A stretch of 64,000 nucleotides of DNA, from contig NC_057919.1 in the NCBI RefSeq assembly GCF_018873765.1, positions 22,546,698-22,610,697 on the forward strand, given 5' to 3'. Both the position numbers and the translations under genes were made by a program. This DNA is from Telopea speciosissima. Taxonomy: Eukaryota > Streptophyta > Magnoliopsida > Proteales > Proteaceae. The notes below the pieces were generated by a model. That model was not told the origin of the DNA. It saw only the letters and a list, made by a program, of their open reading frames with translations, and made no database searches. Shown here in pieces: positions 11,199-22,470 of this stretch (position 1 is the stretch's first letter; each line of letters starts with the position of its first letter).

Positions 11199-13737
11199 TG
11201 ATGCGGATTGATCAGATCTAATGAATCTGATTGGTTAGTGGGTAAGGGGTCCCCTAATGGTATGGAAGAGATCTCAGTCTGACGGCTTGATATTATCAGA
11301 TTTGAATCTAGATCTGTCATACCCCGGCCCGGTTAGTAAGGGCAAGGTGTGACCGAATGCCAACTGGCATTCAATCGATCCCCCAGGATCAAATAGTGCA
11401 GTACTCCATATCACAGTTCATAAACACAGTAAATCATTGCAGCGAAAGAGAATAAACAGTAATAATAACAATAATAATAAAGAAATTAGATGATAACTGA
11501 GTATGTATATTAAGTGAAACCTGTGATACAATGTATAGTTCTCAAAAGGCACTACAAGTATCACACCCCGGCCCGGTTTATAAGGGCCAAGTATGGCTGG
11601 ATGTGTCTCACATCCAACCAACCCTTCAGGATCGCAAGTGCTATACTCTATTCGCAATCTCATTCACAAATACAGAATTTAAATGCAGCGGAAACAATTA
11701 AATATAAGAATAAAGCAGTAAATAAAGAAGATCTAGTGATAACAGCAGCATATATATTAAGTGAAACTGAGTTACATGGTAAGTTCTCAAAGGTAACCCA
11801 AGAACCCAAAAGACTTATATACATTAGTCTATACAAAAGTGTTTATACAAAAAGAGGAAGGTAAGATATAGCCTGTCAGCCAGGCGGCTCAAGAGAAGGC
11901 ACAGTCGTCGTAAGAGCACGAAGCATTGTGCTCTACCAAGAGGGGACTGTCAACTCCGAGAGCTGGAGGTGAGTCCTGTGTAGAGGAGACTCCCATTGAA
12001 GCACCAGAAGCAACAGTAGTAGACATATCATCTGAAAAATAAAGTGTACATAGGAGTGAGCTCCACTGAGCCCAGTAAGGGAAACACACAAGCAAGTGTA
12101 AATAGTCCATGATGAATGACCTAGATCTAAGAATGCATCTAATAGCAATACTAAGTCTCATGAGGTATAAGTGCTACTGTAGCAGCATACTAGCCTCGGT
12201 TCCGGAATATCATAACCAGCCGTTGGTCACCCGAGCGAAAGCATTCTACTACGATGAAAACCCGCCAGTTCCGGCATGAACCATCGAATCCTAGCAGACC
12301 CCCAAAGACTAATCCTACTGTTGTTCCCACAGCGGAGCGGATCGCTAACATGGGGACAGTGAATGGCATCCCGGTATTACCCTTCGGACCTACCACGGGT
12401 TATCCAACACCTCAACCCCTGTTGGTAAGGGTCGTAGCATTGGGTTCATGATAAATCCTAACCATATGCATACTAACATGATGGCACATGAATCAACATA
12501 AGATAATATAGTAATTCTGTCCAACAACATCATCATCGTAATAACTTCCAAGAAATCAAGTAATAAATGCAAATGCAATATGGAAATGCAGCCTAATAAC
12601 ATGCACATCTAATGCAAAGAAGAAGAAAGCTATAAAACTACATGTTCAGAGTATTATTATGATGCATGGTATAGCAGGATTTAACAAATAGAAATTAATA
12701 GAACAAACACACCGAAAGTAAGGTCAAAATTCCCTTACCTGAAGCTGTAGACTAGACTAAGTCAGTTACCCTCCAAAGACCCTTGCAACACAGACAAGAA
12801 CAGGGTATACAGCCCAAACACAGTCCTAAAACATTAGAAAACATCAAGTATTAGGGTCAGGAGGTAGTCTGAGGTCTAACCAAGGGTCCAGGGGCATTTC
12901 TGTCCAAAATCACTGAACCAGATTTAGAGGGCAGGTGAACCGGTTGACCGGTTCAAACCCTGGTTCTGCATCCGATTCAAAATGTAGATTTGGGGGTTTT
13001 GTTCCTAATGCATGGATCTTCACATGCATAGGTCCAATTTCAGGTTTTAACACTAAACTAAGGTGGGTCAACATGAAATTGCTGTTTAATTTTAAAAACC
13101 ATAATTAATTTTGGGGTTTTTAATAAATTAGTTTCAATTACCCATTTAGGGTTCAATAGGCTGTTTAATTGAGCAGGAATTTAAAGGACTGCATACAACA
13201 CTTAGGTTGCAGCAACATCTAAGCCAGAAATCAAATCAAATTTGGGGTTAAGGCATGGAGTTTGGTCAATTAAACCTATATAACTAAGGTTTAATGGCAG
13301 ATTTTTAACATAAATTTAATTAGAGGTGAAGCATGGAGAAGATGAAGATGAAATAGCAGAATTTTCATGGCCTACCTGAAATCAGCAGTGAATGATGAAA
13401 GAAGACAGTCTCAGATGTGCAGGAACAGCTCTAAATGCAGTCCCAAGCTCCAATTCAAGGTATAGAATCAAAGCTCCAAGGTATAGTCCACTTCTCCCAT
13501 CTTCTTCTTCTCTTTTTTCCTTCTCTTTTTCTTCTTCTCTAGTTTTCCTTAGGCTGGAACGATTCCTCTCTTTGGTCTTAATGATTTGTGAATTGTGAAT
13601 AGTGTAATGACTTAGTTATATATAGATAGTGGATTAACTAAGTAGTGTTTGGTTTTTAAAAGTAAATCTGTTTTTAGAAATAACTTCTTAAATCTGATTT
13701 TTAGTTAAAATTAACCAATTAATACTAATTATACAAT

Positions 13738-13753
13738 GATGTCATATGACATC
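13738..13753. repeat. 16-bp perfect palindrome, first copy
   Basis: GATGTCATATGACATC is its own reverse complement. The same palindrome is conserved at the equivalent point of the second module (16205-16220), although the flanking sequence differs. Confidence 0.8.
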
Positions 13754-16204
13754 AGGGGTAATCCGGGTACGGGTAAATGTTGGAAATAGGATTCCCCACT
13801 GGGGATGTGGGTCCCACAGAGGTAAATTGACTAAAATACCCCTATTAACTCTAATCTGTTAGTACGATACACTATAAAATACAAATAAATCATACTTACA
13901 ATGGTTTTAGTTGAGGGAGAGGTTTTGCATGCTATCCAGGCAGCAGAACAAACACAGGTAGCTCAGGTACGGGGTTCCATCGGGGTCCTCTGACTCCAGA
14001 AGGGCAAGTTGGGAAGAATCCCTGGAATCCTCCATAGGCGTGTCGAGTGATTCATCTGTATCCTCGACCGATGCAGCCCATAGCATCGAAGCAACTATAG
14101 ACTCAGAGCTGGAACCTGAAATCACACAAGTTCCAAAAATTTAAATTTGTTGCGGTTTTCACAACAAGTACAAAAGTAGATCAGTAACTACATATTATAT
14201 TTCACAAAAAGTTTATAAACACAAAAAGATTAGCCTGCTCCATCAGGCCAGATCAAGTGAACGCGCATGCATCCCATCCATAGAAGGCTTCATGAACTTC
14301 AAACTTCTGCACCGCATGGTCTCCCTCGGTGTGGAAGTCAGAAGCAGTAATATCAACATCATCTAGTTTCTCAAAACCAGCAACACTTTCTGAAAAAAAA
14401 GAGGTACTATAGGGGTGAGCTCCACCGAGCCCAGCAAGGGAAACATGCAAACACAAGCATATAGTCCATGATGCATGACCTATATCTAAGAATGCTACTA
14501 ACATCAATGTCTAGGTCTCATGAGGTAGAAATGCTACTGTAGTAGGTATGATATTCCCAGTCACGAAATGAACTCATCGGTCTTCCCAAGAATACTACTC
14601 TACTACGGTGGGGACCCGCCAGTTCCGGAATATACACATCAGACCCCGACGAACCCCCAGTGATAACCCTTCTATTATTCCCATTCCGGTATGTACTCAT
14701 CAGACCTGGGACAGTGAATGACATTCCAGTATTAACCCTTCAGACCTGCCACAGGTTATCCAACACCTTTACCCCTGTTGGCAAGGGTTGTAGCATTTGG
14801 GTTAATGATAGCCTAACCATATGCATTTCTAAACATGATGTCATATGAGGCAGTGATAGATAATAATTTAGAAGTCCAACATCATTTCTCAACACATCAC
14901 ATTAGATCATTATAAAAGTATGCAAATGAAAAAATGAGATGACACCTATAACATGCATACTTCTAATGCAAACAAAAGCTATAAAAACTACATGAACATA
15001 CTATTAGGATGATGGATGTACATGGCAGCCAGCATAAATAAAAATTAAAGAAGAAACATTCCAAAGAAAGTCAAAATTCCCTTACCTGATATGATTGACT
15101 AGCTTAGGGCAGTAAAACTTCAGCAATCCAGTCAGAAACAGTCAAAGACAGGCTAGAACAGTCCTAAAATAGAACAAAATGTCACATATTAGGGTCAGAA
15201 GTAAGCTCAGGTCAAACCCAAGCATTGAGGGACATTTTGGTCCAAAAATATTGGATCGGATTCAGAGGCAGAATTGGGGGTTTTGTTGTAGGCCCTGGAT
15301 CTTGACATACATGGGTCCAATTTCACTTTTTGGACAATTTCTAAGGTGGGTCGATATAAATTGATGGTTAATTTCAAAAACATATTAAATTTGGGGGTTT
15401 GGCCAAATAAACCCAAATTACCATCCTAGGGTTTAATGGAATGTATAATTCAGCTATAATTTGGTATGTAACATGTAATACACAAGTTACAACAACACCT
15501 AAATCATAATTTGGTCCAAATCAGGGTTAAATCATAGGATTTGGCTAATTAAACCTATTAATTTATGGTTTCATGGCTGAAATGGGTTTATAACCCAAGT
15601 AGGGACAAGAGAATAGAGAAGATGAGGAAGAGGACAGCAAACAATTCATAGCCTATTTCAGAATTTTGGTTCCAATTTGGGGATTTCAGGTCACAGCCAC
15701 ATCTGAACCATTAATTGGTTCAAAACAGAATTTAATTGAGCATAATTTAGTTAATAAAGCTTGGTTTCTAAGCTTTAATGGCAGAAATGAGGATTGGGCA
15801 TGGTTAGGGCTTAGGATTAGAGAAAGAGAAGGTGGGTAGGGATGAAATTAGGGTTGGATAGGGCTTACCTGAATCCAGTTTTAATTTCAGTTGCAGGCAG
15901 CTTGATGGGAGGCAGCAAGGTGACTAATTGCAGTCCAATTTGCCAATTTCAGGTGCAAGGAACCAGCCCCAAAGGAAATCCTCTCTTCCCTTCTCCTTCT
16001 TCTCTTTTCTTCCTAGCTGAATCGGTTTTTGATTCCTTAGTTTAGGATTTGTGATTTATGAATAATGAAATAACTTATATATAGATAGTGCTTAAGTGAA
16101 GGGTTGTTTGCCTAATTAAAGCTAGAATTAGTTTTTAGAAATTAGTTCTTAAATCTGATTTTTAATAGAATTTCGTACCTATTAGTTTATTCTAATTATA
16201 TAAT

Positions 16205-16220
16205 GATGTCATATGACATC
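16205..16220. repeat. 16-bp perfect palindrome, second copy
   Basis: Identical to the palindrome at 13738-13753, followed in both places by AGGGGTA and by a conserved GGGGATGTGGGTCCCAC block about 50 bases further on. Confidence 0.8.
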
Positions 16221-17227
16221 AGGGGTAGTTCGGGTACTGGTAACTATTGGAAATAGGATTCTCCACTGGGGATGTGGGTCCCACTAGGTAAAAATTACTA
16301 TTCTGCCCCTAGTCCAGTAATTAAACAAGAATAGTATACATATATTCATAGATTGGGATTCTTACCTATTTACCAGCCTAGGATATGATGAGGTTCCGCA
16401 TATGCTCGACCCAGCAAGTCTAGCATAAGAAATTGATATGCTGGAACCTGGCAGGATTTTCAGACTCAAGGATAGCTAGCTGTCCTGGCTCCTCGGAATC
16501 CTCCATAGTTGAGTCAAAGGATTGCTCTGTATCCACCACCGATGCAGCCCACAACATAGAGGCAAGCATAGAAACAGACCCAAAACCTGTAATCACATGA
16601 GTTCGAAAAAGTTCAAATTAGAGGTGGGTTTCACAAGATCTATTGGTCAGAATTTAATATGGTAACTACAAGATCTTAACAAATAATGTCCAGAATTCAA
16701 ATCAGTCATAAAATAGCAAAGCATTTGAATATAATGAGGTGGAAAAAAAGAGAGAGAAAGGGTGATCGATGGGTGTGAAGAGAGCCTGTGAGGAGATTAA
16801 TGGTTCCTAAAAAGATGGATCTGAAGTTTAACAAACTTATGTAAGAGAGAGAAGAGGAAGGAGGAGAAAATTGGGAGAAAACTTCCCAACGTGAGGGATG
16901 GGAGAGAGAAATAATGAAAGAAGTAATGAGAGAGAACCATGGGGTGAGGAAGGAGAGACGAAATAAAAGGTAGAGAGAAAGTCCCTCACCAAACCAAGAG
17001 AAGGGAGAGAAGACGCAGCTCATAGTTTTCCAAACAAACAACTCAATTCATTAATTCCAAATCGTGTAGAGGGAGTTGGTTACATTACTTATTTATAGAT
17101 ACAGAACTAAAATCTCCTTTATTGATTCACTTAGACTTTCCTCACTAGACAGTTAAAAAAAAGAAGAGTGTCCCAATGCATGAGGCTCCCGCTACTGCAG
17201 GGTTTGGGAGGGGCCAATGTATGCAGC

Positions 17228-18497
17228 TAATGTAGTCCTAGATAGGTAGGAGACCTACTAGGAGCCAGATAACAGGATCAATAGCAAAAGGAACTAAGGG
17301 AGCTGCTGGTTCAGCAGTTACAATAAGACAGCAGTGTAGTTTTAGGTCAAAATTCTAAGGTTAGGGTAAGGTAATGGGAAAATAGTTTATAGGATTAAAC
17401 TAGGCAGGTTTTAAAGGTCTTAATGAACTAGGTTTGGTTAGATTTGAATAAGTTTTTAAATTTCTAAAATTTTAGGTTTAGGGTTTCGGGTTTTAGGTTT
17501 TAGAAAATAGGTTGAATTTAGGGTTTTGAGTGGGATCTAAGGGCTGGGGCTGAGGTCGAGTTTTCTAAACAGGGAGGGGGATGTTCGACTGTAATATATA
17601 GGTTTTCTGATGGCTTAATAGGGTTTTACAGAATTTAGGGTGTTTAGGTTTATGGGGGATGAGGGGATTTTAGGGTTTTAAATGAGAATGGAGGCTTAGG
17701 TTCAGGTTGAGTGGAGGTACTGGTATGGAGAGGTTATGTTCTGGTTTCGGATGAATATGGGTGAACGATGAATGCTGGAATGTATTTAGAAAAGCTAGGG
17801 TTTTGGGGGATCGATTAGGTTAGATGGGGGGAAGAAGAAGAGAAGGATAACTTGCAGAAACTGTAAACACTTACTGGATTTGTAGATCTGCAACAACAGT
17901 AGCTTGGAGAAACTTGATTGAAGAAAAAGAAGAACCTCCCGATCTACAAGATGCAAGGAGTCGCCGGAATCCACCAGCCCTCTCCCTTGATATGACTCAC
18001 AAGACATGTCTCTGAAGAGAGAAGCAGCAGCAGCAGCAAAGGCCAACAGCAAAAAGCTCGATTTTTTAAAAACATAATTGGTGGGGGAGCCTCTCCCACG
18101 GTTTCTATTAAATAAGAGGCCAAAGGCCTTATTCCTAAATCTATTACAATTCAAATCTCTCACTTAAAATCGTGGAGAGGTTCAATTAAGTGATTTAAAA
18201 CAATTTAAAAAGTATAAAAAGACTCAATTGACCCTAATGACTTAAAACAACTTAAACTACTTGAAATAAAAGAAGATTCCCTACTAGCCAATAGGATATA
18301 AGAACCTCTTAGCCAATAGGAGCACTTTACTTAAATTAGACCAATTGAACCAATTAGATGCAACCAATTTAAACCGGTTCAGTTAAAAACACAAAATAAA
18401 AACTAAGTATAGAACTGAAATAACTAAACTAAGGCTCCTATTAAAACCCTAGGCTTAGGGTGGCTTCTTCAATTCGAGGAGACTAGGGTCTGCATCA
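17228..18497 (-). repeat. 3' LTR of the TR-GAG element
   Basis: Nearly identical to 20296-21564. It includes degenerate TTTAGGG-like words near 17480-17560 and, on the minus strand, the GGATTCCGGCGACTCCTTGC block shared with the solo LTR at 49437-50879. Confidence 0.9.
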
Positions 18498-18506
18498 ACT
18501 CTCCCC
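18498..18506 (-). other. Polypurine tract of the TR-GAG element
   Basis: The minus strand reads GGGGAGAGT directly before the 3' LTR start TGATGCAG. This is the expected position for second-strand priming. Confidence 0.8.
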
Positions 18507-18708
18507 GACTTAGAAACATTCATCTCCGATGAATGGGTGAAATCCATGCAACACCCTGGCAACTTGGGGCTGAGCTTTTTGACATCATGAGTGGGAGCCC
18601 AAGTACTATGCTTATGTGAAGAAACTCGTCCACGAACCTTGTGATGAGGAGGAGGAAGCAACATGTGGGCAGCAGCTTCAACACTTCCCTGGCAGAATTC
18701 TGTTGAGG

Positions 18709-20280
18709 TCAGAACAGTGGGAATATGGTCTTCATGTCGTGGAGCCTTCTCTTCGAAGAACCAAGGGGGGGCATCACAAAATCAATGTGTTCAACCTCCA
18801 TAGGGCCTTCAATATTGATAACCTTCTCATTGGGCTCCACTTCTTCAAGAACAGCAACTTGCTTGTCATTGTCTCCCTGTGAAATGCTCCCACTTACCTC
18901 TTCACAATTAACCACATCATCCATGAAAACTGGAGCAATCATATGGACATCTCGAGCACCACCATCTATATCTTCAAAATAACCTTCTAAGTCGTCATCA
19001 CTATCAGGGGGTAGTGCATATATGCCTTGCTCATCGTTTCCTTTAGGGGTTTCCTCTGCCTTGGCAGCCACATTAACAGGTCTATGCTTTTGTGGGCATT
19101 CTTTGGCATAGTGCCCAAGCTCATTGTAGTGGAAACACTTGTGGGGTTCGTTGTTGTCCATGGGAGCTTTACCTTTATGATCAGCACGTGGAGGGGCTGT
19201 AGGGCGGGAAGAACTTCCAACAGAGTAGCTTGATCGAGTAGGACCAGCAGCAGAGTTTCCAGCTCGGTTGTGACCATTGGTAGTAGACTTGAATGCTGAA
19301 AAAGTTTTGTTTGTACCTTCAGTGGAGGAATCAAATCTTCTATTTCCAGCCAATAATTCTTCAGCCTTCAATGCCTTCTCAAAACAGTCCTTAATGTCTA
19401 GAACGTCAGCAACTCCAATAGCTTTAATAATGTCAGATCTCAATCCCAACCGAAATCGAGACAGCATCTGAGTATTACTTTCTCTGGTGTCAGTACGAGA
19501 AGAAAGAGCATCGAACTGCTGCATGTACTCAGCTACAGTCATAGTCCCTTGCCGTAGGGAGTTAAGTTGATCTTGCATCTGAGCTTTGTAATGTCTGGGC
19601 AAATATTTTTCCTTCAAGTCATACTTCATATCCTCCCAATTAGTAGGTGCAACATCTTCACGTTTCATGTCCCTCTCTGTCTTTCGCCACCATTCTCGGG
19701 CAGGGCCAATCAACTTGGTACGTGCCAATCTCATCTTTTGATCTTCAGGCAAGTCATACCAGTCAAAATAATCATCCAGGGCAGTAAGCCAGTCGTAGAA
19801 CACCTGGGGATCACGGTTCCCATCTAACTCGTTCAGCTCGAGTTTGACCTTCTGCGTATTGTACCTCCAATTAGTAGCTTCATCTCCAGTGAAGTAGGAT
19901 CTCATATATTCCTCAAAACTAGGTCTTCGAGGTTCTTCTCTAGTTCTGTCCCTATCTTCTCTGTAGTCATCTCTGTCATACCTACGTCGATCCCTGTAAT
20001 CTTTGTCATGTCTTCTTCTATCCCTGTGATCTCCACGGTTCCTGGAGTGATCTCTGTGATGTTCAACCCTTCCCAGAGTTCCATGTACTTCAGAGTGAAC
20101 TTGTAATCTGTCCTCCTCTACATATAGAGGGTTGTTGACAAGAGGCACAACCTGCCTTTCTTCCAATCGTGTCACTTTGTCATTAAGTTTCTGCAGCATG
20201 TCCATGATTACTGTCATGGGATCAGGTGGGGGGGGGGGGCGCTGATTGGTGTCTGGGGTTGGATTGCCATGGTCGGCCAT
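18709..20280 (-). CDS. gag: Retrotransposon Gag protein
   Basis: This 523-residue frame is the only gene of the TR-GAG element and starts 16 bases inside the 5' LTR border, overlapping the primer-binding site region. The N-terminus is Pro-rich and then Arg/Asp-rich (residues about 70-115). A Retrotrans_gag domain follows at about 140-310, including VFYDWLTALDDYFDWY, ARTKLIGPAREWW and YLPRHYKAQMQDQL. A zinc-knuckle region reads CFHYNELGHYAKEC. The standard motif is C-x2-C-x4-H-x4-C, so the second cysteine is replaced by tyrosine (codon TAC, one G-to-A change from TGC). The C-terminal part is acidic. Gag would form particles that package the element RNA. The frame has no internal stops. Confidence 0.92.
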   Translation of the reverse strand: MADHGNPTPDTNQRPPPPPDPMTVIMDMLQKLNDKVTRLEERQVVPLVNNPLYVEEDRLQVHSEVHGTLGRVEHHRDHSRNRGDHRDRRRHDKDYRDRRRYDRDDYREDRDRTREEPRRPSFEEYMRSYFTGDEATNWRYNTQKVKLELNELDGNRDPQVFYDWLTALDDYFDWYDLPEDQKMRLARTKLIGPAREWWRKTERDMKREDVAPTNWEDMKYDLKEKYLPRHYKAQMQDQLNSLRQGTMTVAEYMQQFDALSSRTDTRESNTQMLSRFRLGLRSDIIKAIGVADVLDIKDCFEKALKAEELLAGNRRFDSSTEGTNKTFSAFKSTTNGHNRAGNSAAGPTRSSYSVGSSSRPTAPPRADHKGKAPMDNNEPHKCFHYNELGHYAKECPQKHRPVNVAAKAEETPKGNDEQGIYALPPDSDDDLEGYFEDIDGGARDVHMIAPVFMDDVVNCEEVSGSISQGDNDKQVAVLEEVEPNEKVINIEGPMEVEHIDFVMPPLGSSKRRLHDMKTIFPLF

Positions 20281-20281
20281 A

Positions 20282-20293
20282 GCTTTGATACCA
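20282..20293 (-). other. Primer-binding site (initiator tRNA-Met type)
   Basis: The minus strand reads TGGTATCAAAGC two bases after the 5' LTR. It differs from the usual TGGTATCAGAGC by one base. Confidence 0.85.
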
Positions 20294-20295
20294 AT

Positions 20296-21564
20296 TAATG
20301 TAGTCCTAGATAGGTAGCAGACCTACAAGGAGCTAGATAACAGGATCAATAGCAAAAGGAACTAAGGGGGCTGCTGGTTCAGCAGTTACAATAAGACAGC
20401 AGTGTAGTTTTAGGTCAAAATTCTAAGGTTAGGGTAAGGTAATGGGAAAATAGTTTATAGGATTAAACTAGGCAGGTTTTAAAGGTCTTAATGAACTAGG
20501 TTTGGTTAGATTTGAATAAGTTTTTAAATTTCTGAAATTTTAGGTTTAGGGTGTCGGATTTTAGGTTTTAGAAAAATAGGTTGAATTTAGGGTTTTGAGT
20601 GGGATCTAAGGGCTGGGGCTGAGGTCGATTTTTCTAAACAGGGAGGGGGATGTTCGATTGTAATATAAAGGTTTTCTGATGGCTGAATAGAGTTTTACAG
20701 AATTTAGGGTGTTTAGGTTTATGGGGGATGAGGGGATTTTAGGGTTTTAAATGAGAATGGAGGCTTAGGGTTCAGGTCGAGTGGAGGTACTGGTATGGAG
20801 AGGTTATGTTCTGATTTTGGATGAATGTGGGTGAAGGATGAATGCTGGAATTTATTTAGAAAAGCTAGGGTTTTGGGGGATCGATTAGGTTAGATGGGGG
20901 GAAGAAGAAGAGAAGGATAACTTGCAGAAACTGTAAACACTTACTGGATTTGCAGATCTGCAACAACGGTAGCTTGGAGAAACTTGATTGAAGAAGAAGA
21001 AGAACCTCCCGATCTACAAGATGCAAGGAGTCGCCGGAGTCCACCAGCCCTCACCCTTGATATGACTCACAAGACATGTCTCTGAAGAGAGAACCAGCAG
21101 CAGCAAAGGCCAACAGCAAAAAGCTCGGATTTTTTAAAACATAATTGGTGGAGGAGCCTCTCCCACGGTTTCTATTAAATAAGAGGCCAAAGGCCTTATT
21201 CCTAAATCTATTACAATTCAAATCTCTCACTTAAAATCGTGGAGAGGTACAATTAAGTGATTTAAAACAATTTAAAAAGTATAAAAAGACTCAATTGACC
21301 CTAATGACTTAAAACAACTTAAACTACTTGAAATAAAAGAAGATTACCTACTAGCCAATAGGATATAAGAACCTCTTAGCCAATAGGAGTGCTTCACTTA
21401 AATTAGACCAATTGAACCAATTGGATGCAACCAATTTAAACCGGTTCAGTTAAAAACACAAAATAAAAACTAAGTATAGAACTGAAATAACTAAACTAAG
21501 GCTCCTACTAAAACCCTAGGCTTAGGGTGGCTTCTTCAATTCGAGGAGACTAGGGCCTGCATCA
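20296..21564 (-). repeat. 5' LTR of the TR-GAG element
   Basis: A 1,269-bp LTR, the partner of 17228-18497. It ends at the host duplication GCAGC (21565-21569). Confidence 0.9.
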
Positions 21565-21690
21565 GCAGCCTTTTTTTTTGGATGAATAAAAATTTAATTA
21601 CGAAGAAAGGAGAGGGAATGTACAAGCCCGAGGGCCAACAACAACAGAAGCTAGAGACTAGCTATGATGCAAGATGTAGGTAGGGAGACC

Positions 21691-22470
21691 CTAGGAGACA
21701 ACAATTATCCAATTCCTTGGGGTGTCCATAGCACTAGCCAGGGGAAGGGAACAAGCTTTAGATGAAACATCAAAGAAGATGGCCTTCCAAATCCTGTCGA
21801 AAGAGCGGGAGTTGGACGTCCATCTTCTAAGGTTGCGCTCCATCCAAATGTGGGAAATATTGGCGCAAAAGGCCAGCTTGCCAACCTTGTCACAGATAGA
21901 GTTGCCTCCAAAAGTCATATCAATCCAAACCCATTCTTGGGATAGAGGCAAAGGCGATCTACGAGCAGGCCAGCAATGACGAAGGACCCGGTTCCAGATG
22001 GAGGCAGCAAAGGGGCAGGAGAAGAACAAGTGGTCTACATCTTCGTGCCCATTGCAGCATAGACAGCAGCTGGGGGAGACTTGGATGTGGCGATGGATGA
22101 GGAAATCTTGGGTGGGGAGGCAGCTAGCTAGGGCACGCCAAACGGTGAAGCTCTGCCGAGGGATGTGCCCTTTGAACCAAACCACTTTATGCCAAGGACA
22201 GGGGGTCCCTCTATGTCTAACCATGTCCCAAGCAGAGTGGGAACTGAAGCTGCCAGAGGGGGAGGGGAGCCATAAGACAGTGTCACCTCTGCCTCTGTGA
22301 CCAGGGGGGATAGGGGGGAGAGAGCTCCAAAGATCTGCAAGGGGAGGGGGGGAACGGGGGACCAAGAGCCTCTGGTAATGATGAAAGCCACAAGAGTAGA
22401 TCTGTCCAGGCTGGAAGCATAAATGGCACGAGGGCTGACAATGGAAGCAAGGACACCTGAAGGGTGCCAA
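21691..22470 (-). pseudogene. LINE ORF2 C-terminal part: RT zinc-binding domain
   Basis: Read on the minus strand, this frame contains VWFKGHIPRQSFTVWRAL, LPTQDFL and then CCLCCNGHEDVDHLFFSC. This is the zf-RVT domain found after the reverse transcriptase in plant L1-type LINEs. It ends at a natural stop (after NWIIVVS). Its first part overlaps the end of the upstream frame (22128-23474), showing a frameshift within about 22280-22400. Confidence 0.85.

Larger units (their letters stand above)
11315..16635. mobile_element. 5.3-kb TG...CA insertion with internal repeats (LARD or solo LTR)
   Basis: The insertion starts TGTCATACCCCGGCCCGG and ends GGGTTTCACA. It is flanked by a perfect 5-bp duplication AGATC (11310-11314 and 16636-16640), as for LTR retrotransposons. 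Block B has the empty site near 47640. Inside, a roughly 245-bp module is repeated at the start (ACCCCGGCCCGG at about 11322 and 11564). A module of about 2.4 kb is repeated once, as about 11760-14163 and 14164-16635. No reading frame resembles gag or pol. It may be a large solo LTR or a non-autonomous derivative with internal duplications. Confidence 0.7.
17228..21564 (-). mobile_element. Gag-only LTR retrotransposon (TR-GAG type)
   Basis: The element is 4,337 bp and minus-strand. The 5' LTR is 21564 down to 20296 and the 3' LTR is 18497 down to 17228 (about 1,270 bp each). A 5-bp duplication GCAGC flanks it (17223-17227 and 21565-21569). A primer-binding site TGGTATCAAAGC follows the 5' LTR by two bases, and a purine tract GGGGAGAGT abuts the 3' LTR. 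Between them is a single open frame for Gag, with no protease, reverse transcriptase, RNase H or integrase. The LTRs differ by roughly 2-3% by eye, so it is fairly young. The LTRs begin TGATGCAG and end CTACATTA, giving non-canonical TG...TA termini. Mobility would need enzymes from another element. Confidence 0.9.

Noticed and set aside
10936..11320. Minus-strand frames of 79 and 103 codons near the poly-G tract
   Set aside because: They cross the start of the LTR element, have no domain, and shift frame in block B.
16706..17041. Minus-strand frame rich in Ser/Leu/Phe (with copies at 26995-27378, 47670-48023 and 48797-49171)
   Set aside because: It lies within the LTRs of the non-autonomous element, on GAGA-rich sequence, without a domain and with changing length between copies.
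17460..17560. Telomere-like TTTAGGG words
   Set aside because: Degenerate and present in both LTRs of the TR-GAG element; they are LTR sequence, not an interstitial telomere array.
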